From: Pseudarthrobacter sulfonivorans | Lineage (GTDB): Bacteria; Actinomycetota; Actinomycetes; Actinomycetales; Micrococcaceae | Length of the DNA: 64,000 bases | NCBI RefSeq assembly: GCF_014712225.1 | Contig: NZ_JACXBW010000021.1 | Location: 1-64,000 of the forward strand | Reading direction: 5' to 3' | Shown here: piece after piece, positions 7,990 to 16,893 of the stretch | Numbering within the stretch: the first letter of the stretch is position 1 | Layout: every line of letters starts with the position of its first letter | Program-made: the position numbers and the translations under genes | The notes under the pieces: generated by a model | Databases searched by the model: none | The model's input: only the letters and a program-made list of their open reading frames with translations | Told to the model about the DNA's origin: nothing

Positions 7990-9570
7990 ATGCTCGCCCA
8001 TAACCCGGTCTCACCTTCCACCGCAGCGGCGGAGGCAGCGCGAGACACCCACGACGGCGCTGCGGAGCTGCGGCTCGACGGCGTCACCAAGTCCTATCCT
8101 GGCGTCCAGGCGCTGAAAGGAGTCAGCTTCAGCGTCAGCCGCGGATCCATTCACGCACTCGCCGGGCAGAACGGCGCGGGCAAGTCAACGCTCGTGAAGA
8201 TCCTCTCCGGCGCGGAATCCCCGGACAGCGGAACCATCCGCCTCGGCGGCGAGCTTCAGCGTTTCCGTGACCCGATGGACTCCCAGCGCGCCGGGATCCA
8301 CACGATTTACCAGGAGCTGTCGCTCGTGCCGTCGCTCTCGGTGGCCGAGAACATCTTCCTCGGCCAGTTGCCCCGGCGGGCGGGGGCCTCTGTCGACTGG
8401 CAGCGCATGCAGGCCGAAGCCCGGACCGCGCTCGACCGCGTCGGCTTCCATCTGGATGTCCGCCGCCCCGTAGGAAGTTACTCCACAGCGGAGCAACAAG
8501 CCGTGGAGTTGGCTAAGGCCCTGCACAAGGACGCCCGGGTCCTGCTTCTGGATGAACCCACCTCCACGTTGCCCCTACCCGATGTCGAGCGGCTGTTCAC
8601 CGTCCTCCGCTCCCTGTCCGAACAAGGCGTGACGCTGCTGTACATTTCGCACCGCATGGACGAGCTCTTTTCGCTCTGCGACGCCGTGACAGTGCTCCGC
8701 GATGGCGTGAACGCTGCGGATCTGAAGACAGCAAACTCCAAGCCTGCCGACGTCGTCACGGCAATGGTCGGGAAGAGCCTCGAAGGGTCCATTGCCGAAG
8801 CGGCCCTCCGCGGGGAACGCTCGCCCAGCCTCGGCGCCGGACCAAGGGAGAGCATCATCCTCTCCGCCCGCGACCTCTCCGAGCAGGGGTACGTGGACAA
8901 GGTGTCGTTCGAGCTGCGTGAAGGCGAGGTCCTGGGCATCTCGGGACTCATCGGCAGTGGCCAGTCAGAACTGGCTGGCCTCATCGCGGGTGCGCGGCGG
9001 CGGACTTCCGGCGAGATCCGCGTCGACGGGAAAGCGGTGGACTTCCGCGCCCCCCGCGACGCGATCCGCCGCGGGATCGGGCTGCTGCCGCAGGACCGCA
9101 AGGCAGCCGGCTTCATCCCGGACATGGGCGTCGCCGGCAACATCACGTTGGCCTGCCTGCCGCAATTCAGCCGGCTGAGCGTGATCCAGTCCCGGCGGGA
9201 GCGTGCTGTGGCCGGGGATATGGTGGCCCGGCTCGACATGAAAGTGTCCGGAGTGAACCAGCCGCTCAAGACGCTGAGCGGGGGAACCCAGCAGAAGGCC
9301 ATCCTGGCCCGGTGGCTTGTCCGCCAGTCACGCATCCTCGTGTGCGACGAACCAACCCGCGGCGTGGACGTCGGGGCGAAGGAAGACATGTACGAGCTCA
9401 TCCGCGAGTTCGCGGAGGCCGGGGGAACCGTCGTGGTGGCGAGCTCCGAGATCACGGAGGCGATGATGTGCGACCGCGTCCTCGTGATGGCGCGCGGCAA
9501 AGTCGTCGCCGAACTCGATCACGACGACATCGACCCCTCCGGCAACGCCATCCTCGAACGCTTCGCCTGA
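7990..9570 (+). CDS. Sugar ABC transporter ATP-binding protein (two NBDs)
   Basis: A 526-residue duplicated ATPase of the RbsA/MglA/AraG class. The first domain has Walker A GQNGAGKST near residue 60, a relaxed signature TAEQQAVELAKAL and Walker B LLLDEPTS. The second has the usual degenerate P-loop GLIGSGQSEL, signature LSGGTQQKAILARWL and CDEPTRGVDVG. AGGAG at 7981 precedes two adjacent ATGs (7987, 7990); the second has better spacing. It energises uptake through the permease encoded next, on the cytoplasmic face of the membrane. It is preceded by the binding-protein gene and followed by the permease gene in one operon. Confidence 0.95.
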   Translation: MLAHNPVSPSTAAAEAARDTHDGAAELRLDGVTKSYPGVQALKGVSFSVSRGSIHALAGQNGAGKSTLVKILSGAESPDSGTIRLGGELQRFRDPMDSQRAGIHTIYQELSLVPSLSVAENIFLGQLPRRAGASVDWQRMQAEARTALDRVGFHLDVRRPVGSYSTAEQQAVELAKALHKDARVLLLDEPTSTLPLPDVERLFTVLRSLSEQGVTLLYISHRMDELFSLCDAVTVLRDGVNAADLKTANSKPADVVTAMVGKSLEGSIAEAALRGERSPSLGAGPRESIILSARDLSEQGYVDKVSFELREGEVLGISGLIGSGQSELAGLIAGARRRTSGEIRVDGKAVDFRAPRDAIRRGIGLLPQDRKAAGFIPDMGVAGNITLACLPQFSRLSVIQSRRERAVAGDMVARLDMKVSGVNQPLKTLSGGTQQKAILARWLVRQSRILVCDEPTRGVDVGAKEDMYELIREFAEAGGTVVVASSEITEAMMCDRVLVMARGKVVAELDHDDIDPSGNAILERFA

Positions 9571-9606
9571 CGGCCCCTCAATCAGTTTCTATTCAGGAGT
9601 ACAACT

Positions 9607-10671
9607 ATGTCCCGGACCTTGTCGTCCCTGCCGCCAACGAGTGGCGCCCCCTCCCCATCGCCATCAGCCAGTATCAGCTCCCGACTGCGGGGCAGCGCCC
9701 TACGTGCCCTGCCAAAGAGCTACCTTATCCTTGTGCTCCTCGTGATCATCGCGGTGGGCTATTACGTCTCCGACGACTTCCTGACGTTCCGCAATGCTGA
9801 GAACGTGATCACGGCCGCCTCGATCGTCGTCGTGCTGGCGATCGGGCAATACTTTGTCATCCTGACGGGCGGAATTGACCTCTCCGTAGGCTCGATCCTG
9901 GCCATGTCCACGGTACTTACGGCACTGACCTTGCAGGCCGGGATGCCCGCCGGCGCGTCCGTTGTGTTCGTGCTTGCCTGCTGCGCTGCCGCGGGACTGA
10001 TCAACGGCGTCCTCGTCGTTTGGTTGAACATCCCCCCGTTCATCGCCACGCTCGCCATGATGAGCGCCGTCAAGGGCTTCAGCTACATCATCCAGTCAAC
10101 AAGCCTGATCGAGATCCGCGACCAGTGGATCATCGAGGCCTTCTCCCGCGGCAGCTTCCTCGGAATTCGCAACCCCGTCCTGATCTTCATTATCGTGGCC
10201 GTGATCGCGGCGCTCGTGGCCAAATACACCACGTTCGGCCGCTCGCTCTACGCGATTGGCGGCAACCCTGAAGCCTCGCGGCTTTCGGGCCTGCCGGTCG
10301 CGCGGAACCTGATCATCACCTACACCATCTCCGGCGTGCTCGCCGGCCTGGCAGGCCTGGTCGCCGCCGCCCAGCTGCGGCAGGGAAGCTCGCTCATCGG
10401 CGTAGGTTACGAGCTCGACGCCATCGCAGCCGTCGTCGTGGGCGGCGCCTCCCTCATGGGCGGAAAGGGCGATCCCCTGAACGCGGTGATAGGGGTGTTC
10501 ATCCTGACCACCATCATCAACATCATGAACCTCGTCGGGATCTCTTCGGAGCCGCAGCTGGTCATCAAGGGCGCAGTGATTATCCTCGCCGTCTTCCTCT
10601 CCAGCGCAGGCGGCGTCCAGAGGATCTCCGGATTCTTCTCGAAACATTTCCGGCGCACCCAGGCCGCCTGA
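9607..10671 (+). CDS. Sugar ABC transporter permease (RbsC type)
   Basis: A 354-residue integral membrane protein of the ribose/branched-chain permease family. After a roughly 35-residue serine/proline-rich cytoplasmic leader come about ten hydrophobic segments, with the family motifs LTGGIDLSVGSILA and AIGGNPEASRLSGLPV and the end GGVQRISGFF. ATG at 9607 follows TCAGGAGTACAACT. It forms the membrane channel with the ATPase upstream; no second permease is present, so a homodimer is expected, as is usual for this class. Confidence 0.95.
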   Translation: MSRTLSSLPPTSGAPSPSPSASISSRLRGSALRALPKSYLILVLLVIIAVGYYVSDDFLTFRNAENVITAASIVVVLAIGQYFVILTGGIDLSVGSILAMSTVLTALTLQAGMPAGASVVFVLACCAAAGLINGVLVVWLNIPPFIATLAMMSAVKGFSYIIQSTSLIEIRDQWIIEAFSRGSFLGIRNPVLIFIIVAVIAALVAKYTTFGRSLYAIGGNPEASRLSGLPVARNLIITYTISGVLAGLAGLVAAAQLRQGSSLIGVGYELDAIAAVVVGGASLMGGKGDPLNAVIGVFILTTIINIMNLVGISSEPQLVIKGAVIILAVFLSSAGGVQRISGFFSKHFRRTQAA

Positions 10672-10715
10672 CCGCCTACCATCGGCTTCCCATTCAGCTT
10701 CAGAAAGCAGGAACC

Positions 10716-11666
10716 ATGTCCATTCGCCCCTTTGGCCGCACCGGCCTAACGGTCTCCGATATCTGTGTCGGCACCAGTGCACTCGGCAGCTTTCCCGCCC
10801 AGTACGGTTACGAGGTCGATGAAGACACCGCCGTCGCCACGATTCACCGTGTCTTCGACGGGCCCTTCACGTTCATTGATACGTCGAATGAGTACGGCGG
10901 GGGTGCAAGTGAAGAGCGGATTGGCCGGGCCATCGCCGAGCGCGGCGGCATCCCCGAGGGATACGTCGTGGCCACGAAGGCCGACCCGCTTCCCGGCAGC
11001 ACCGACTTCTCCGGGGACCGCGTCCGCCGGTCCGTCGAGGAGAGCCTTGAGCGTCTTGGCCTCGATAAACTCCAGCTCGTCTACCTGCACGACCCCGAGA
11101 AGATCTCATTCGAGGAGGGGGTGGCCAAGGGAGGTCCGCTGGAGGCCCTCATCGATCTCCGGGACCAGGGAGTTATCCAGTACCTGGGCGTAGCCGGGGG
11201 CCCGATCGATCTGGAGCTGCAGTATCTGGCGACGGACGCATTCGACGCCGTCATCAGCCACAACCGCTACACCCTCGTTGAACAGACCGCCGAGCCGCTC
11301 CTGGAGGACGCCGCCCGCCGCGGGGTCGCCTTTATCAACGCCGCCCCGTTCGGCGGCGGAATGCTCGTCAAGGGACCAAGGGCCGTCCCGCGGTACTGCT
11401 ATGCACCCGTGGACCAGGCGACGATCGACAGGGTCCTGCGCATGGAGGAACTGTGCAGGCAGCACGGCGTCCCGCTCGCCGCAGCTGCCCTGCAATTCTC
11501 GGTGCGTGATGAGCGCGTGGCGTCCACCATCGTTGGAATGTCCCAGCCGAGCCGGGTCGAGGAGACCCTCGGCCTGCTCAACCATGACATCCCTCAGGAA
11601 CTCTGGGACCAGCTCCTGCCTCTTGCAGGCGAGGGCCGGAACGGCATCGAAGCCGTAACGGTCTGA
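10716..11666 (+). CDS. Aldo/keto reductase, aldose (L-fucose / D-threo-aldose) dehydrogenase type
   Basis: A 316-residue aldo/keto reductase. The start RPFGRTGLTVSDICVGTSALG, the FIDTSNEYGGG motif carrying the catalytic Asp and Tyr, the lysine in VATKADPLPG and the histidine in VYLHDPE place it in the branch with L-fucose dehydrogenase, D-threo-aldose 1-dehydrogenase and pyridoxal dehydrogenase, which oxidises the C1 of free sugars with NAD(P). It follows the importer genes by 44 bases with a clear AGAAAGCAGGAACC ribosome site. In context it may oxidise the imported aldose to a lactone, giving an oxidative route beside the araBAD isomerase route. Substrate choice is inference. Confidence 0.88.
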   Translation: MSIRPFGRTGLTVSDICVGTSALGSFPAQYGYEVDEDTAVATIHRVFDGPFTFIDTSNEYGGGASEERIGRAIAERGGIPEGYVVATKADPLPGSTDFSGDRVRRSVEESLERLGLDKLQLVYLHDPEKISFEEGVAKGGPLEALIDLRDQGVIQYLGVAGGPIDLELQYLATDAFDAVISHNRYTLVEQTAEPLLEDAARRGVAFINAAPFGGGMLVKGPRAVPRYCYAPVDQATIDRVLRMEELCRQHGVPLAAAALQFSVRDERVASTIVGMSQPSRVEETLGLLNHDIPQELWDQLLPLAGEGRNGIEAVTV

Positions 11667-11709
11667 CTGCTGTGGCGAATAGCAGGAATTTACGAAAGGA
11701 AACGAAGCA

Positions 11710-13362
11710 ATGACCAGGAAGAAGCAGCCTGAGCCGGTGGATGTCGTCATCGTCGGTGCAGGCGCCGGCGGGGCAACCGCGGCAAAGGTGCTGTCGGAGG
11801 CCGGCCTCAAGGTGGTAGGCCTCGAGCGTGGGCCTTGGCTAAAGCCCGAGCACGCCTCGGGAGACGAGCTCAAGTTCCTCAACCGGAATTTCATCTGGCA
11901 GGATCCGAAGACCAAACCGCGGACCTACCGCCCAAACGACAAGGTAGAGGCGGAAATCACCAACTTTTCCGCCACGCCGCAGGTCGTCGGCGGCGGCACC
12001 ACCCACTGGGGCGGCATGGTTCCGCGCATGGCGGAGAGCGATTTCAAGCTGCGCAGCCTGCACGGCGACGTTCCGGGCGCAAGCCTGGTCGACTGGCCCA
12101 TCTCCTACGACGAGCTGGAGCCGTACTACACACGAGTTGAGTGGGAGTTCGGCACGTCGGGTCTTGCCGGGGCAAACAAGTGGGAAGCGTGGCGCAGCCG
12201 CGGCTACCCAACCAAGCCCTCCCCGCTGAGCCAGATTGGCCGGACCTTCGCCACCGCGATGTCAAAGCTCGGGCATGGCACATTCCCCATGCCGCAGGGC
12301 ATGGTCACCGAACCCTACCGGGGACGTCAGCCATTCAGTGAGAACGGCTTCTGGCAGCAGTACCCGGACCCGGGAAGCGGCAAGTCATCCACGCTGATCA
12401 GCTTCATTCCTGACGCGATTGCGACGGGGCGCTACGACCTCCGCTCCGACTCCTACGTCAGCGAGATCCTCGTCGGCAAGGACGGCCGCGCCACCGGTGT
12501 CCGCTACCAGGACGAGGACGGCGACGAGTTCGTCCAGCACGCGAAAGCCGTGATCGTCTGTGGCGGCGGCATCGAAACCCCCCGCCTGCTGCTCATGTCC
12601 AAGTCGGGGCTCTTCCCCGACGGACTCGGCAACGGCAGCGGCATGGTGGGTAAGAACGCCACGTTCCATCAGTACTCATTCTCGGTCGGCTTGTTCGACC
12701 GTGAGGTCAGCGACCCGCTTTACGGGTGGGCGGGCCACTACATGAGCCTGTGTTCGTTCGACTTCTACGAGACGGACGAGAGCCGAGGCCACATCCTGGG
12801 ATCACTGATCTTCCCGTCCATGATTGGCCACCCGGTGAACTGGAGCTTCCCCGGCCGGCCTACCTGGGGCCAGGCGGCAAAGGACGCCGACCGCGAATTT
12901 TTCAACCACAGCATGAAAATCGGTGTCCTCCTGCACGACCTGCCAGTGGAGGACAACCGCGTCGACCTGGACCCGAACGTCAAAGACGCATGGGGTCTGC
13001 CGGTGGCCCGCATTACCCACACGCCCCACTCCAATGACTTTGCCCAGGAACGCTGGCAGGTTGCCAAGAACGGGGAAATCCTCGAGGCTGCTGGGGCGAA
13101 GAAGGTCATTCCGGTCAACATGGAACGGATCACGGGCAACACCTCCCACGAACTGGGCACCGCCCGAATGGGCAATGATCCGGCGACGTCCGTCGTGGAT
13201 CGCTGGTGCCGCTCGCATGAAGTACCCAACCTGTACGTTTTCGATGCGAGCTTCTTCCCCACGGCAACCGGCATCAACCCGGCCCTGACGATCATGGCGA
13301 ACGCCTGGCGGTGCTCTGACCACATCCTCCAGGTGGACCGCCATGGCTGGTCCGACAACTGA
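11710..13362 (+). CDS. GMC-family FAD oxidoreductase (sugar/gluconate dehydrogenase large subunit type)
   Basis: A 550-residue flavoprotein. The FAD dinucleotide motif VVIVGAGAGGATAAKVL is at the N-terminus (near residues 13-29), followed by VVGGGTTHWGGMVPRM and the C-terminal GMC signature region with the likely active-site histidine and asparagine in TSHELGTARMG and TATGINPALTIMANA. This is the family of gluconate 2-dehydrogenase, glucose and fructose dehydrogenase large subunits and of sugar C3-oxidising flavoenzymes. The next gene encodes the matching small-subunit family, so the pair is a heteromeric sugar dehydrogenase. I see no Tat signal and no cytochrome c gene nearby, so a cytoplasmic enzyme using another acceptor is possible. 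Confidence 0.9.
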   Translation: MTRKKQPEPVDVVIVGAGAGGATAAKVLSEAGLKVVGLERGPWLKPEHASGDELKFLNRNFIWQDPKTKPRTYRPNDKVEAEITNFSATPQVVGGGTTHWGGMVPRMAESDFKLRSLHGDVPGASLVDWPISYDELEPYYTRVEWEFGTSGLAGANKWEAWRSRGYPTKPSPLSQIGRTFATAMSKLGHGTFPMPQGMVTEPYRGRQPFSENGFWQQYPDPGSGKSSTLISFIPDAIATGRYDLRSDSYVSEILVGKDGRATGVRYQDEDGDEFVQHAKAVIVCGGGIETPRLLLMSKSGLFPDGLGNGSGMVGKNATFHQYSFSVGLFDREVSDPLYGWAGHYMSLCSFDFYETDESRGHILGSLIFPSMIGHPVNWSFPGRPTWGQAAKDADREFFNHSMKIGVLLHDLPVEDNRVDLDPNVKDAWGLPVARITHTPHSNDFAQERWQVAKNGEILEAAGAKKVIPVNMERITGNTSHELGTARMGNDPATSVVDRWCRSHEVPNLYVFDASFFPTATGINPALTIMANAWRCSDHILQVDRHGWSDN

Positions 13363-13400
13363 TTCGCACTTTATACAGCACACGAAAGGACAGATGTCAT

Positions 13401-14114
13401 ATGGGACAGGCGGAATGGGCTACGGTACCCATCTCAACACGGGACGTCGACGGGCCGGTCTACTTCACCGAGCACGAGTGGAACACCATCGAAGCGGCGT
13501 CGGCGCGGATTATTCCCACCGACCACCACCCGGGTGCGCGTGAGGCCAAGGTCGTTCGCTTCATTGACCGGATGCTCGCGGGAACGCAGTTCATCTTCCC
13601 GGCAGCGGACGGCAACGGGTTCCTCCGGATGGAGGGCCGCGACGAGGCCGCATGGCAGGAGCGCATCAAGCAGCGTCGGGAGTTTTACCGCGAGGGCGTT
13701 GTGGAGTTGGACCGGCTGGCCAAAGAGCGTGCAGACGTCGAGTTCCTCGAACTCCCGGCACATGAGCAGGACGCGGTGCTCGAGACGATATCGGGCTTGG
13801 CGAAGCCAAACGCTTTCTCGCTGGAGCACTCCGAGGTTGGTCTTGGGGGCGCGCCGGCAGGAAACCAACCGGTCAACGAGGACTTTCTGGAGTTCTTCCC
13901 GCTTCTGGTGCTCAACACCCGTCAGGGGTTTTACGGCGACCCGGTGTATGGAGGCAACGAGAACCGCGTCGGGTGGGGTGTCATCGGCTTCGACGGACCT
14001 CCGTCGCTGGCCTCAACCATGGACGGTACCTACAACACCCGCAAGTACATGGTGGAGGGGGCCGAGTGGCCATACGACCAGCATCCCGAAGTCCTGCGGT
14101 ACCGGCGTCCGTGA
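13401..14114 (+). CDS. Gluconate 2-dehydrogenase subunit 3 family protein
   Basis: A 237-residue protein with the features of the gluconate 2-dehydrogenase subunit 3 family: FTEHEWNTIEAASARIIPTDHHPGAREAKVVRFID near residues 22-55 and the later LLVLNTRQGFYGDPVYGGN. The subunit normally chaperones or accompanies the GMC flavoprotein encoded 38 bases upstream. Many homologues carry a twin-arginine signal; here the N-terminus MGQAEWATVPIST has none. A CATATG context makes the start at 13401 plausible. Co-occurrence with the flavoprotein and the sugar importer supports a role in sugar oxidation. Confidence 0.88.
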   Translation: MGQAEWATVPISTRDVDGPVYFTEHEWNTIEAASARIIPTDHHPGAREAKVVRFIDRMLAGTQFIFPAADGNGFLRMEGRDEAAWQERIKQRREFYREGVVELDRLAKERADVEFLELPAHEQDAVLETISGLAKPNAFSLEHSEVGLGGAPAGNQPVNEDFLEFFPLLVLNTRQGFYGDPVYGGNENRVGWGVIGFDGPPSLASTMDGTYNTRKYMVEGAEWPYDQHPEVLRYRRP

Positions 14115-14178
14115 CAGCTGGCGCGCCCGTCCGCGGCGCGTTCCGGGCCTCCTCGAGGGTAGAGGGGATAATGGAGTG

Positions 14179-15255
14179 ATGTCCCCGACTCCCGCGCCTT
14201 CAGAAGCCCGAACCACCAATGGGCGCGGGGAGCGGCTGGCCTCCAGGTCAAAGGCTCCCCGGATGTCCGACGTTGCCCGGCTCGCCGGGGTGTCCCAGCA
14301 GACGGTGTCACGGGTTGTCAGGGGAGCGACCAATGTGGATCCGGACATCCGCCAACGCGTCGAGCACGCAATAGCGCAACTCCGGTACCGCCGGAATCCC
14401 GCAGCCGCGGCGCTCGCCAGCAACCGGACCATGACGATCGGTGTTGTCAGCTTCGAACTGTCGGTCCTGGGACCAACCGTGGCCCTGTACGGTATTTCCG
14501 AGGAAGCCCGGCAACATGGCTATGCGACGCGTTTAGTCACGCTGGCCAGTCTCGAACGTCGGGATATCCGGGCTGCCTTCGAATCCATCAATTCGGACAC
14601 GGTTGACGGCGTGATCGTTCTCGCGCCCCTGTTGGATGCGATCACGGTGCTCGAGGACCTCGACATCGGTGTCCCCGTGGTGACCTTCCAGCAAGGGTCG
14701 CACCCGAGCCCGACAAGCGTTTCCGTAGACGAAGTGCGAGGTGCCCGGATGGTGGTGCGCCACTTGCTGGATCTCGGGCACGAAACAGTGTGGCACGTCC
14801 AAGGTCCCCCCGGATGGATGGCAACATCTTCCCGCGTCCAGGGATGGGCGGCGGAACTGGGCGCGGCTGGCCGTTTCGTTCCGGCGCCGCTCGCAACGAC
14901 TAACTGGTCGGCCGAAGAGGGATACCGCGTCGGACGTGAGCTCGCCGCAAGGAAGGACGTCACGGCGGTCTTTGCCGCCAACGACCCCTTCGCGCTCGGA
15001 GTAATCAAGGCCATGGACGACGCGGGACGCAGCGTACCGGACGACGTCAGCGTCGTCGGATTCGACGACGTCAAGGAAGCACCCTTCTTCCGCCCTGCAC
15101 TGACAACGGTGAAGCTGGACTTCGAAGCGATCGGCCACATCGCTGTAAGCCGGATTCTTGCCATGATCAAAGAGGAGGCGCAGGGAGACATTCCCCTGCT
15201 GGAACCGCGCCTCATAATCCGCGACACCACAGCGTCGCCGCGCAGCCGGCGCTGA
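14179..15255 (+). CDS. LacI-family transcriptional regulator
   Basis: A 358-residue repressor. The helix-turn-helix RMSDVARLAGVSQQTVSRVV begins at about residue 29, followed by RRNPAAAALASN (hinge helix) and a sugar-binding core with VFAANDPFALG, VVGFDDVKEA and LTTVKLDF. ATG at 14179 is preceded by AGGGGAT and GGAG. It is a paralogue of the regulator at 5350-6558; the shared GHETVWHV segment is notable. It closes the importer-dehydrogenase operon and lies 130 bases before the perfect palindromic operator in front of the amidase gene. Either LacI protein could be the one that binds the palindrome family in this locus. Confidence 0.93.
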   Translation: MSPTPAPSEARTTNGRGERLASRSKAPRMSDVARLAGVSQQTVSRVVRGATNVDPDIRQRVEHAIAQLRYRRNPAAAALASNRTMTIGVVSFELSVLGPTVALYGISEEARQHGYATRLVTLASLERRDIRAAFESINSDTVDGVIVLAPLLDAITVLEDLDIGVPVVTFQQGSHPSPTSVSVDEVRGARMVVRHLLDLGHETVWHVQGPPGWMATSSRVQGWAAELGAAGRFVPAPLATTNWSAEEGYRVGRELAARKDVTAVFAANDPFALGVIKAMDDAGRSVPDDVSVVGFDDVKEAPFFRPALTTVKLDFEAIGHIAVSRILAMIKEEAQGDIPLLEPRLIIRDTTASPRSRR

Positions 15256-15384
15256 CACCAACCGCGCCTGCCTGCACCCATACCCGCCGCTGAAATCCCG
15301 CGGCGGTACCTCAAGGGCTCCTGCCTGATTTCTGAAAATCGATGACCCTTAGGTCTTGCAATTTCCTACCTAACCGGAATACCG

Positions 15385-15402
15385 TGAGTTAGCGCTAACT
15401 CA
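15385..15402. promoter_or_regulatory. Perfect 18-bp palindromic LacI-family operator
   Basis: TGAGTTAGCGCTAACTCA is an exact palindrome with the central GCGC arrangement usual for LacI-family sites. It ends 29 bases before the amidase start and just downstream of a possible promoter (TTGCAA at 15356, weak -10 near 15378). Relatives occur at 6619, 6751 and 16832. Confidence 0.75.
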
Positions 15403-15431
15403 GGTACTCAAAGAAGAGAAAGTGAAAAACA

Positions 15432-16523
15432 ATGGTCGATCCATATGTAGTCGTTGCGGTTTCGCCGCGGACAATCAATGTGAAGAATCCCGGCGACGGC
15501 GTTGCTAACGTCAGGCGCATCAATGAATTCATCGACACGGCAGTCATGGTCGGGGCATGGGAGGGCTCTCCGGTCAAGCTGGTTGTCCTGCCCGAAATGG
15601 CAATCCAGGGCATGATCGCCAACACGCCAGGTAACCGCGAACGAGAGCGCCACTTTGCCGTGACGATCCCTGGGCCGGAAACGGACGAGCTGGCAAAGAA
15701 GGCCGTGGAACACAACACCTACATCTCTGCTGAGCTGTACATGGTGAAGGATGAGGATTTCCCGGACCGCCACTTCAATGTCGCCTTTATCATCGATCCG
15801 CAGGGCGAAATTATTTACAAGCGTTACAAGGCCACCAGTGATGCCTACGAGGGCGGCATGCTTGGCAACATGAACCCGCATGACGTGTGGGACGAGTGGA
15901 TTGAAAAGAAGGGCAATGGCAATGCAATGGACGCCATTTTCCCTGTGGCTAAGACCGAGATAGGCAACATCGGGTACGCCATCTGCCACGAGGGTGTCTA
16001 CCCCGAGGTGCCGCGTGGGCTCGCGATGAACGGCGCCGAGATCATCATCCGGGGCACCCTGATCGAGCCGGCCGTGCAGAACGGAATGTGGGAACTGCAG
16101 AACCGGGCGCACGCCATGTTCAACTCGGCGTATGTCGTCGCTCCGAACCTGGGGCCCGAAGTCCGTGAGGACGGGAGCATGCAGGACCTGTTTGGCGGTC
16201 AGTCCATGATCGTCGGTCCACGGGGCCAGATCCTGACCAAGCAGCAGGGCTGGACGTCGGGTGACTCGTTCGTCTGCACCACGATCGACATCGAAGCGCT
16301 CCGCCGGGCGCGAATGTCAAACGGCCTGTACAACCAGTTCAAGGACCTGCGCACAGAGCAGTATCGGATTATTTACGACAACCCGATCTACCCGAAGAAC
16401 CAGTACTTGGATGCTCCCCCGAGCGAGGGCTGGCTGGCCCGGGAAGACTCGACGCGGGCCGCCAATATCGAGAAGCTCATCGAGCGCGGGGTGCTCACAC
16501 CGCCGTCGGGCTACAAGGTCTAG
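15432..16523 (+). CDS. Nitrilase-superfamily amidase (aliphatic amidase/formamidase-like)
   Basis: A 363-residue carbon-nitrogen hydrolase. The Glu-Lys-Cys triad is visible: Glu55 in VLPEMAI, Lys133 in IYKRYKAT and Cys185 in AICHEGVYPE. Length and the C-terminal extension (FKDLRTEQYRIIYDNPIYP) fit aliphatic amidases and formamidases rather than short omega-amidases. It should hydrolyse a carboxamide or nitrile to acid plus ammonia in the cytoplasm. It stands alone between the LacI gene and araBDA, under a perfect LacI-type operator, so it is apparently induced by the same sugar signal. The reason for an amidase in a pentose locus is unknown. The ribosome site is weak (AGAGAAAG). Confidence 0.88.
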   Translation: MVDPYVVVAVSPRTINVKNPGDGVANVRRINEFIDTAVMVGAWEGSPVKLVVLPEMAIQGMIANTPGNRERERHFAVTIPGPETDELAKKAVEHNTYISAELYMVKDEDFPDRHFNVAFIIDPQGEIIYKRYKATSDAYEGGMLGNMNPHDVWDEWIEKKGNGNAMDAIFPVAKTEIGNIGYAICHEGVYPEVPRGLAMNGAEIIIRGTLIEPAVQNGMWELQNRAHAMFNSAYVVAPNLGPEVREDGSMQDLFGGQSMIVGPRGQILTKQQGWTSGDSFVCTTIDIEALRRARMSNGLYNQFKDLRTEQYRIIYDNPIYPKNQYLDAPPSEGWLAREDSTRAANIEKLIERGVLTPPSGYKV

Positions 16524-16532
16524 GTTGGGAGT

Positions 16533-16565
16533 CTGGCCGGGGGAGCGTTACGCGCCCTCGGCCAG
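16533..16565 (+). terminator. Hairpin downstream of the amidase gene
   Basis: CTGGCCGGGGG and CCCTCGGCCAG form an almost perfect stem (one G-T pair) that can extend inward through GCG/CGC. There is no strong T-tract; it is a probable terminator. The remaining sequence to the araB start (about 300 bases) shows no gene, only the operator at 16832. Confidence 0.55.
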
Positions 16566-16831
16566 CTTCACCCTGGGGATTTGGTGGCGTCTCTTCGTTG
16601 CAGACTCTGCAGGCGCCGACGCCCCGGACCGCGAGTTTTTATCTCGGACGCGAGGATGCTCCGCGCAGGGATGAGAGCCAGCAGGAGGTCGCTGCCGGGA
16701 TGGTGATACACCCGTATGCCAAAGAGGGACGTTGCCGAGCAGGTGTTCCTCCAGCGCCGGTTTCTTCAAAACCTAGATTGGTCGCGGAATCGTCGGCGCC
16801 CAAGGATGGACTCAGGACACTTGACGGCATT

Positions 16832-16849
16832 CGTGTTAGCGCTCACTTA
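16832..16849. promoter_or_regulatory. Candidate LacI-family operator upstream of araB
   Basis: CGTGTTAGCGCTCACTTA keeps the central TTAGCGCT and matches 14 of 18 positions of the palindrome at 15385. It lies 45 bases before the araB start codon. Confidence 0.6.
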
Positions 16850-16893
16850 ATTTCAGCCCGCGACATGGTCGGGTGGTTCTACTTGGAGGATTC

